Shown here: in pieces, positions 6,529 through 11,701 of the stretch | Numbering within the stretch: position 1 is the first letter of the stretch | How the letters are laid out: each line of letters starts with the position of its first letter | NCBI GenBank assembly: GCA_046086305.1 | Contig: JBJSXI010000024.1 | Location: 1-15,733 of the forward strand | Length of the DNA: 15,733 bases | DNA from: UBA668 sp046086305 | Lineage (GTDB): Bacteria; Actinomycetota; Acidimicrobiia; Acidimicrobiales; Ilumatobacteraceae | Reading direction: 5' to 3' | Notes under the pieces: generated by a model | Told to the model about the DNA's origin: nothing | What the model saw: the letters and a program-made list of their open reading frames with translations, nothing else | Databases searched by the model: none | Program-made: the position numbers and the translations under genes

Positions 6529-7379
6529 GACACCGTCTGCGCGCGTCGGCGCAGGGCGATCGATGCTCCGACTGCCACGGTGATCATCGCGGCGGCAGCG
6601 ATCACGATCGTCGTCTGATTGCGCTGGACGAAACGACTCAGCGCCTCCTGCCACCCGACTGCACCGGCGACGACCTCGTCGTCGTACTGCTCGCGGATGT
6701 CGCGGTACCAGTAGTAGGTGAGGTACACGCCGGTGAGCAGCACGAACACACCTGCCACGTATTCGAACCACTGCATGCCCTTGCGCAGCACGCGCAGCAT
6801 CGCCGTGTTGGCCAGGGCGAGCGTGACGGTGAGACCTGTGACGAGGAGCGACATCCCGAGCCCGTACATGCCGATCGCCGCGATACCCGTGGCCAACCCG
6901 TCGGCGCTCACACCACCCAGCACCACAGCGATGAACGGCCCGATCGTGCAGCCGATGCTTGCGACGGCGTACGCCGTGCCGAACACGAACATGCTGACGA
7001 CCGACCGGTCGCGCTTTCCGACATCGAGCTTCGGTGTCGTGAACGGCAGTCGGTAGCCGAAGATCATCGCCGCGCCGAGCACGACGAGCAGCACGCCGAT
7101 GACGAGCGATACGTACGGCGCACGTTCGGTGAACCAGTTGGTGCTCCACTTGGTGATCGCCCCGATCAGGATGAACACCGAGATGAACCCGGCCGACACC
7201 GACAGGCTCACCGCGATCGCACGTCGCAGTGAGGTGCGCTCGGCCCCCGGGCGCAGGTTCTCCATCCCGAGGAAGTACAAGAGGTAGGTGGGCAACAGCA
7301 CGAATCCGCACGGGTTGATCGCCGCGAGCAGGCCGGTGGTGAACGAGGTCGCCAGGCGAGCATCGAGGGCGAACATCAC
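6525..7379 (-). CDS. ccdA: CcdA-type cytochrome c biogenesis / thiol-disulfide membrane transporter
   Basis: This 284-residue membrane protein is related to CcdA and the DsbD core. It moves reducing equivalents from cytoplasmic thioredoxin across the membrane to extracytoplasmic thioredoxin-like partners. The two membrane cysteines that form the redox pair are in AINPCGFVLLP (first helix) and ASIGCTIGPF (fourth helix). Six helices of the core are followed by an acidic linker and a seventh hydrophobic segment (about residues 255-276) ending in RRRAQTVS, longer than the usual six-helix form. The start is GTG 7379, with GGAGG 7 nt upstream and a GTGA overlap with tlpA; ATG 7376 is the alternative. 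Its partner is evidently the lipoprotein thioredoxin encoded just upstream. Together they would reduce apocytochrome c or CuA-site thiols. Confidence 0.9.
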   Translation of the reverse strand: MMFALDARLATSFTTGLLAAINPCGFVLLPTYLLYFLGMENLRPGAERTSLRRAIAVSLSVSAGFISVFILIGAITKWSTNWFTERAPYVSLVIGVLLVVLGAAMIFGYRLPFTTPKLDVGKRDRSVVSMFVFGTAYAVASIGCTIGPFIAVVLGGVSADGLATGIAAIGMYGLGMSLLVTGLTVTLALANTAMLRVLRKGMQWFEYVAGVFVLLTGVYLTYYWYRDIREQYDDEVVAGAVGWQEALSRFVQRNQTTIVIAAAAMITVAVGASIALRRRAQTVS

Positions 7380-7885
7380 AGCAGCACCTCCTCGATCAGG
7401 GTGCCGAGACGTTCGGCATCGAGCAGCCCCGTCTGTTCGAGCACCGTCCCGTCGGCATCGATGAACAACGTCACCGGGAAGGCGACGATGCCCGCCTCGG
7501 TGATGAACGAGCCGGTCGCGTCGTAGAGCAACTCGTAGTCGATGCCGCGGTCGCGTGCGAAGGCCTCTTCACGCTCGCTCGGCGGCAGGTAGCTGAGCCC
7601 GACGAAACGAATCCGGTCGCCGTACTGCGCATGGGCGGCGGCGAAGTCGGGGAGTTCCTTCTTGCACGGTCCGCACGTGGATCCCCACACGTTCAGTACG
7701 AGTGGTGCACCGACGAGGTCGGCCGTGTCGATCTCGGTGCCGTCGAGCTGGGCCACGGCAGCGCTGGGCATCGGGCGTCCCTCGAGCGCCGCGTTCACCG
7801 GCATGCCCTGCCCGTCGTCGGCACCGCCGCAGCCGATCAGCATCAGCGCTGTCACGACGATCGGGACACCCCTCACGGAGGTCAC
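7376..7885 (-). CDS. TlpA/ResA-like lipoprotein thioredoxin
   Basis: This 169-residue protein has a short lipoprotein signal (hydrophobic IVVTALMLIGC, lipobox LIGC with Cys19), so it should be anchored outside the cytoplasmic membrane. A thioredoxin fold of the TlpA/AhpC-TSA type follows. The active site is WGSTCGPCKKELP (Cys71, Cys74) and the cis-proline loop is VAFPVTLFID. Such proteins reduce the heme-binding cysteines of apocytochrome c or the CuA site of oxidase subunit II, and are recharged by CcdA, which is encoded next. The start at GTG 7885 gives a GTGA overlap with orn; GTG 7876 is possible but leaves a very short signal. It links redox maturation to the oxidase operon at the left of the window. 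Confidence 0.88.
   Translation of the reverse strand: MTSVRGVPIVVTALMLIGCGGADDGQGMPVNAALEGRPMPSAAVAQLDGTEIDTADLVGAPLVLNVWGSTCGPCKKELPDFAAAHAQYGDRIRFVGLSYLPPSEREEAFARDRGIDYELLYDATGSFITEAGIVAFPVTLFIDADGTVLEQTGLLDAERLGTLIEEVLL
7387..7391 (-). promoter_or_regulatory. Shine-Dalgarno site of ccdA
   Basis: GGAGG on the minus strand lies 7 nt before GTG 7379 and 10 nt before ATG 7376, inside the end of the tlpA-like gene. The spacing slightly favours GTG 7379. Confidence 0.55.
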
Positions 7886-8424
7886 CCTACCGAGGGGATG
7901 AACACCCGCTCCCGGTAGTAGCGCAGCTCGGCGACACTCTCGCGGACGTCGTCGAGGGCGCGGTGGGTGCCCGGCTTGGTGGGTCGGCCGGCGAGGACCT
8001 CGGGGTACCACCGCCGGACGAGTTCTTTCACACTGCTCACGTCGACACTGCGGTAGTGCAGGTAGTGCTCGATGTCGGGCAGATACGCAGCGAGGAACCG
8101 CCGGTCGGTGCCGATCGAGTTGCCACACAGCGGCACGGTGCGCTCGACGGGCGCGTGGAGGCGGATGAACTCGAGGGTCTGGCGGCCCGCCTCGGCGAGG
8201 TCGAGGGTGCTCTCGCGGATCGCCGGCAGCAACCCGCTGCGGGTGTGCATCTCGACGACGACCGGCTCCATCAGCGCCAGCACGTCGTCGGGCTGGTGCA
8301 CCACGAGGTCGGGTCCTTCGGCGACGATCTCGAGCTGGTCGTCGGTGATGAGCGTGGCGATCTCGACGATGGTGTGGCGGCCGGGGTCGAGGCCGGTCAT
8401 CTCGAGGTCCATCCACACCAGCAC
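7882..8424 (-). CDS. orn: Oligoribonuclease
   Basis: This 180-residue DEDDh 3'-5' exonuclease degrades short oligoribonucleotides and dinucleotides left by RNA decay, and pGpG in c-di-GMP-using bacteria. Visible catalytic positions are Asp6 and Glu8 in WMDLEMTGLD, the Asp in CGNSIGTDRRFL, and the His and Asp in THRALDDVRES. Length and motifs match the family along the whole protein, including the family C-terminus ELRYYRERVF. The GTG start at 8424 gives the usual LVWMDLEMTG N-terminus. TAGCCT lies 7 nt upstream on the minus strand and no Shine-Dalgarno is seen, so the mRNA is probably leaderless. It leads a four-gene chain (orn, tlpA-like, ccdA, PGA-hydrolase family) joined by GTGA overlaps, an unexpected grouping of RNA decay with redox proteins. 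Confidence 0.95.
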   Translation of the reverse strand: MLVWMDLEMTGLDPGRHTIVEIATLITDDQLEIVAEGPDLVVHQPDDVLALMEPVVVEMHTRSGLLPAIRESTLDLAEAGRQTLEFIRLHAPVERTVPLCGNSIGTDRRFLAAYLPDIEHYLHYRSVDVSSVKELVRRWYPEVLAGRPTKPGTHRALDDVRESVAELRYYRERVFIPSVG

Positions 8425-8431
8425 GCCGACG

Positions 8432-8437
8432 AGGCTA
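8432..8437 (-). promoter_or_regulatory. Candidate -10 element for a leaderless orn transcript
   Basis: Minus-strand TAGCCT is followed by 7 nt and the GTG at 8424. It is identical in sequence and spacing to the element before serS. The whole divergent orn/NUDIX gap is only 42 nt. Confidence 0.45.
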
Positions 8438-8454
8438 CGGCATGGACCCTCGGC

Positions 8455-8460
8455 TACCTT
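8455..8460 (+). promoter_or_regulatory. Candidate -10 element for a leaderless NUDIX transcript
   Basis: TACCTT is followed by 6 nt (CGCCCC) and GTG 8467. The 42-nt gap leaves no room for a -35 that does not overlap the opposing orn promoter. Confidence 0.45.
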
Positions 8461-8466
8461 CGCCCC

Positions 8467-9192
8467 GTGTCCCACGAGGTGCCCGTCCAGCCGGCCGCAA
8501 CGGTCATGCTCGTGCGCGACGGCGAGCCCGGCCTCGAGGTGTTCATGCTCCGGCGCACCACTCAGGCCGTCTTCGCCAGCGGGATGTACGTGTTCCCCGG
8601 CGGACGGGTCGATCCCGCCGACGGCGAGGGTGACGACGCGTTCCTCGTCGCTGCGATCCGCGAGTGCTTCGAGGAGGCGGGGGTGCTGCTCGCCACGGGG
8701 GCCGACGACGCGGTTCTGCCTGCCGATCACCCCGTGCTCGACGCGCGGCGCACCGTGCACGCCGGCGACGTCGATCTTCGTCAGCTCGTCGACACCCACG
8801 GGTTGCGACTTCGCACCGACGCGCTGACATGGGTGAGCCACTGGGTCACGCCGCGTGGCGAGCGGGCGCGACGCTTCGACACCCGCTTCTATCTCGCCGT
8901 CATGCCCGAGGGTCAGCACTCGGTCCACGACGACACCGAGACTGTCGCCAGTCTGTGGATCCGTCCCGACGATGCACTCGCTCGTGGCGAACGCGGCGAA
9001 CTGCAGCTCATGCCACCGACGATCGCCAATCTGCACTTCCTCGCCGATCACGGCACGGTGACGGCGGCGTTGGAGGCGGCCCATCGCATCGGCACGCCAC
9101 CGCGCATCGAGCCACGGTTCCGTGTCGATGCGTCAGGCGGGCTCGTCGGTATTGCGCTGCCCGGTGACGTCGACTACGACGCGCTCGGCTGA
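8467..9192 (+). CDS. NUDIX hydrolase (NUDT19-like)
   Basis: This 241-residue NUDIX-fold protein should hydrolyse a nucleoside-diphosphate-linked substrate in a Mg2+-dependent reaction. The motif begins at FPGGRVDPAD (43-52) and ends AAIRECFEEAGVLL (62-75), so the catalytic REcFEEaG is intact. The segment between the glycine and the catalytic helix is longer than in the classic box. That feature, and the HWVTPRGERARRFDTRFYL segment further on, resemble the NUDT19/RP2p group whose animal members cleave CoA species; transferring that substrate here is inference. The start is GTG 8467, with GTG 8479 as an alternative. The open frame runs upstream across orn as a shadow. The gene overlaps the convergent mrp gene by 19 bp at its 3' end. 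Confidence 0.87.
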   Translation: MSHEVPVQPAATVMLVRDGEPGLEVFMLRRTTQAVFASGMYVFPGGRVDPADGEGDDAFLVAAIRECFEEAGVLLATGADDAVLPADHPVLDARRTVHAGDVDLRQLVDTHGLRLRTDALTWVSHWVTPRGERARRFDTRFYLAVMPEGQHSVHDDTETVASLWIRPDDALARGERGELQLMPPTIANLHFLADHGTVTAALEAAHRIGTPPRIEPRFRVDASGGLVGIALPGDVDYDALG

Positions 9193-10385
9193 GCGCGGTC
9201 GCGTTCGTCGAGGGCGGCGCTCACGAGGCTGAGCATGCGTGCGCTGCAGCCGGCCATGTTCGTCGGTGGTGCAACCTCGGCGACGAGGCGCGACGCGATC
9301 GCTCGGAACTCGTCGGCCGCAGGACCGGTTCCGCCGATGGCGACGGGCTCGCCTGCGTCGCCACCCGCGGCGACCGCTGCCTCGATGGGCACCTGGCCGA
9401 GCAGCGGGACGCCGATCTCATCGGCGAGCAGTTGTCCGCCACCGGATCCGAACACCGGATGCGCGGTGCCGTGCTCGCACACGAAGGCACTCATGTTCTC
9501 GATCACGCCGCAAACACGCAGGAAGCTGCGTCGCGCCATGTCGGCGGCGCGGGCCGCCACCTTCTGCGCAGCGAGCGCCGGCGTAGTGACGATGAGCAGA
9601 TCGGTGCGCGGCAGCATGCGGGCCAATCCCATCTGCACGTCACCCGTGCCGGGTGGCATGTCGATGAACAGGTAGTCGAGTTCGCCCCAGTGGACGTCGT
9701 TGAGGAACTGCTCGACGGCCTTGGTGAGCATCAGCCCGCGCCACATCAGCGCGGTGTCCTCGCCGACGAGGAACCCGGTGCTGACCACCTTCAACGTGCC
9801 CCGACCGACCTTCTTCACGTTCGGCATGATGCGCGGGCGGTCGTCGACGCGTTCGGCTTCGAGCGGCTCGTCGATGCCGAGCAGCCGGGGGACCGAGAAG
9901 CCCCAGATGTCGGCATCGAGGACGCCGACGGTGAATCCCTGTGCGGCCACCGCGGCAGCGAGGTTCACGGTGACCGAGCTCTTGCCCACGCCGCCCTTGC
10001 CGCTCGCCACGGCGAGGATGCGGCACGTGGTGGGCACTGCGGTGTCGGGGGCGTTCTCACGAGCGTTCCAGCGGGCCTTCAGCATCACCTCGCTGCGCTC
10101 GTCGCTGGTCATCTCACCCCAGTCGATGCGCACATCGGTCACCCCGGGGTGCACGGCGACTCGGGTCTCGACGTCGCGCTTGATCTGCGCCCGCAGCGGG
10201 CAGCCGCCGATGGTGAGCTTGATACCCACCGTGACGGTGCCGTCGGGGGCGACGGTCACCCCGGGCACCATGCCGAGCGAGACGATGTCGGCGCCGAGCT
10301 CGGGGTCGATGACCGCCCGGAGCATCTCGGTGATCGCCTCGGCGGTGGGGGGAGGGGTCCGCGGGTCGGGAATCACGAAGTGCAT
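9174..10385 (-). CDS. mrp: Mrp/ApbC-family P-loop ATPase, Fe-S cluster carrier
   Basis: This 403-residue cytoplasmic protein has an N-terminal MIP18/DUF59 domain (about 14-95, with VIDPELGADIVSLGM and the GCPLRAQI motif). A ParA/MinD-like ATPase domain follows, with the deviant Walker A GKGGVGKSS (129-137), switch segment LDADIWGFSVPR, Walker B-like IDMPPGTGD (241-249) and FGSGGG (312-317). Members bind and transfer Fe-S clusters. The CxxC normally following ENMS is reduced to VCEHG (Cys303 only); mycobacterial Mrp, as recalled, also lacks the pair. The gene is divergent from an A-type Fe-S carrier 89 nt away, which supports a shared role. ATG 10385 gives a natural N-terminus but has no clear Shine-Dalgarno site. 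Identity is secure; the cluster-binding mode is uncertain. Confidence 0.93.
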   Translation of the reverse strand: MHFVIPDPRTPPPTAEAITEMLRAVIDPELGADIVSLGMVPGVTVAPDGTVTVGIKLTIGGCPLRAQIKRDVETRVAVHPGVTDVRIDWGEMTSDERSEVMLKARWNARENAPDTAVPTTCRILAVASGKGGVGKSSVTVNLAAAVAAQGFTVGVLDADIWGFSVPRLLGIDEPLEAERVDDRPRIMPNVKKVGRGTLKVVSTGFLVGEDTALMWRGLMLTKAVEQFLNDVHWGELDYLFIDMPPGTGDVQMGLARMLPRTDLLIVTTPALAAQKVAARAADMARRSFLRVCGVIENMSAFVCEHGTAHPVFGSGGGQLLADEIGVPLLGQVPIEAAVAAGGDAGEPVAIGGTGPAADEFRAIASRLVAEVAPPTNMAGCSARMLSLVSAALDERDRAQPSAS

Positions 10386-10402
10386 ACTACGGTAATTCGG
10401 GA

Positions 10403-10408
10403 TAGTGT
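10403..10408 (+). promoter_or_regulatory. Weak candidate -10 element for the A-type carrier gene
   Basis: TAGTGT sits between GGGA and TCCC, a small inverted repeat at 10399-10412 in the mrp/carrier divergent gap. It would give a leader of about 60 nt that includes the tandem repeat and a good Shine-Dalgarno site. No convincing -35 was seen. Confidence 0.25.
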
Positions 10409-10422
10409 TCCCCTTGTGGCGC

Positions 10423-10458
10423 CGACCGCCACACGCCCATCGACCGCTACACGCCCAC
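10423..10458 (+). repeat. Two 18-nt tandem repeats in the leader of the Fe-S carrier gene
   Basis: CGACCGCCACACGCCCAT (10423-10440) is followed directly by CGACCGCTACACGCCCAC (10441-10458), matching at 16 of 18 positions. A third partial unit, CGACCGG, runs into the Shine-Dalgarno site. It lies entirely between mrp and the carrier gene. Confidence 0.8.
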
Positions 10459-10463
10459 CGACC

Positions 10464-10468
10464 GGAGG
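10464..10468 (+). promoter_or_regulatory. Shine-Dalgarno site of the A-type carrier gene
   Basis: GGAGG lies 6 nt before GTG 10475, the strongest ribosome binding site in the right half of the window. It fixes the start codon and shows that this gene, unlike its neighbours, has a leadered mRNA. Confidence 0.75.
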
Positions 10469-10474
10469 ACCGAC

Positions 10475-10795
10475 GTGATCACCCTCACCGACGCTGCTGC
10501 CAGCAAGGTCAAGGAACTGCTCGACGCCGAGGGCGCCGCCGACATGGCGTTGCGCGTCGCGGTGCGTCCGGGTGGATGCAGTGGCTTCTCGTACGAGATG
10601 TTCTTCGACAGCGACATCGCGACCGACGACGAGACCGCCACCTACGGCAATGTCCAGGTGGTCGTCGACTCGGCATCGGCGCAGCTGCTGCTCGGTGCGA
10701 CGCTCGACTACAAGGACGGCCTCAACCAGGCCGGCTTCGCGATCACCAACCCGAACGCGAGCCGCACGTGCGGCTGCGGTCAGAGTTTCAGCTGA
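10475..10795 (+). CDS. erpA: A-type iron-sulfur cluster carrier (ErpA/IscA/HesB family)
   Basis: This 106-residue protein has the three invariant cluster-binding cysteines of the family: Cys35 in RPGGCSGFSY, and Cys99 and Cys101 in the terminal RTCGCGQSF. The length and the NPNASRTCGCG ending are typical. A-type carriers accept nascent Fe-S clusters and deliver them to target apoproteins, which here could include the two [2Fe-2S] sites of the protein encoded at 11700. The start is GTG 10475 with GGAGG 6 nt upstream. The gene is divergent from mrp, a second Fe-S carrier. It stops 6 nt before the stop of the opposing lipoprotein gene. The symbol erpA is the best fit, but iscA/sufA cannot be separated from sequence alone. 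Confidence 0.9.
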   Translation: MITLTDAAASKVKELLDAEGAADMALRVAVRPGGCSGFSYEMFFDSDIATDDETATYGNVQVVVDSASAQLLLGATLDYKDGLNQAGFAITNPNASRTCGCGQSFS

Positions 10796-10801
10796 CCCAC
10801 C

Positions 10802-11701
10802 TCAGCCGACGAGCAGGTCGAGCCGCTCGCGCAGCTCGCCGCCGTCCCACACCGCGTCGAGGCGATCGACGATGACCCCCGAGGCATCGCACAGGTAGAT
10901 CACGGGTTCGTACGCGAGGTCGAGTGCAGTGACTGCCGGGGCGATCGTGGTCGCCGCATCATCGGCGTACACATCGGCGTGCACCATGACGACGCGATCA
11001 CCGAGTCGTTCGTGTTCGGCGACGAGCAGTTCGAGGCCGGGGCCGCAGGTGCCGGTCGTGCAGTGCGCCGGTGTGCCGACGAGATACACCACCGGTCGAC
11101 CGCTCGCCAACGCCTCGGTGAGCGTCACCTCGTGCAGCGGACACGGTGCGGGGCTGAGCGAGCAATACGGCTCGACCCCGCGGTGGTCGTCGACCGTCGG
11201 GGTGTCGAACGGCGGTAGCGGCGTGCCGGTGAGCGGCGTCGTCACATTGCCGGGATCCCACACCTCGAACGTCGCGCCGTAGCCATCGTCACCCTCGACG
11301 CGCAGTGTGTGGATGACGGCCTGCTCGAGTGTGGCGCGCACGTCCCAGTAGGGGATCTCGATGCCCTGATCGCGCCGTAATGCATCGACCGTGGCCACAC
11401 GTGTGCCGTCGAAGGTCTCGATCCATCCGACGAGACGGTCGGGCCCCTCGGTGAGCAGGTTCTGCCCGTCGGTGAGCGAGATCGGCAGTCGAACATCGCC
11501 GGGCACGATGAGGTTCTCGTTGGGGAATCGCTGGACGAGCCCGAAGCCTGTCGACGGGCCGGGGGTCAATGTCGTCGATGGTCCGGTTTCTCCGGAGTCG
11601 CCGCCGTCGCCGCATGCGGCGACGAGAAGGGTCGCGCCGATCGTGCCGCCGACACCGGTGAGAAGTCGACGCCGTCCGAGGACCGGGAGGGTGTGCACCA
11701 T
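10802..11701 (-). CDS. Tat-type lipoprotein with C-terminal thioredoxin-like domain
   Basis: This 299-residue protein begins with a twin-arginine-like signal (GRRRLLTG, residues 9-16), a hydrophobic stretch and a lipobox VAAC (Cys30). A Gly/Thr/Pro-rich linker follows, so it is predicted to be lipid-anchored outside the membrane. Residues 50-165 form an uncharacterised beta-rich region. Residues 195-299 read as a thioredoxin fold: GRPVVYLVGTPAHC (about 201-214), VVMVHADVY, and YEPVIYLCDASGVIVDR. The usual CxxC is replaced by CTTGTC (Cys214, Cys219), and a second pair, C180/C187, precedes the domain. Redox function is plausible but unproven. ATG 11701 is preferred, with GTG 11698 as an alternative. 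TACCGT lies 7 nt upstream and no Shine-Dalgarno is present. The longer frame to 12946 is a shadow of the opposite gene. Confidence 0.8.
   Translation of the reverse strand: MVHTLPVLGRRRLLTGVGGTIGATLLVAACGDGGDSGETGPSTTLTPGPSTGFGLVQRFPNENLIVPGDVRLPISLTDGQNLLTEGPDRLVGWIETFDGTRVATVDALRRDQGIEIPYWDVRATLEQAVIHTLRVEGDDGYGATFEVWDPGNVTTPLTGTPLPPFDTPTVDDHRGVEPYCSLSPAPCPLHEVTLTEALASGRPVVYLVGTPAHCTTGTCGPGLELLVAEHERLGDRVVMVHADVYADDAATTIAPAVTALDLAYEPVIYLCDASGVIVDRLDAVWDGGELRERLDLLVG
11685..11691 (+). promoter_or_regulatory. Shine-Dalgarno site supporting ATG 11700
   Basis: GGGAGGG ends 8 nt before ATG 11700 and lies inside the first codons of the divergent lipoprotein gene. It supports ATG 11700 over the later GTG 11757, which has only a weaker GAGGG site (11745-11749). 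Confidence 0.5.

Noticed and set aside
6529..7311. Upstream extension of the PGA-hydrolase frame
   Set aside because: It is an alternative frame of ccdA with Arg/His-rich composition. The GTGA overlap at 6528 gives the natural start.
7702..8466. Upstream extension of the NUDIX frame across orn
   Set aside because: It is antisense to orn and the TlpA-like gene, with no family similarity before residue V at 8467.
10389..10394. TACCGT as a leaderless -10 for mrp
   Set aside because: It is only 3 nt before ATG 10385, so it does not fit the 6-7 nt spacing seen at the other five genes.
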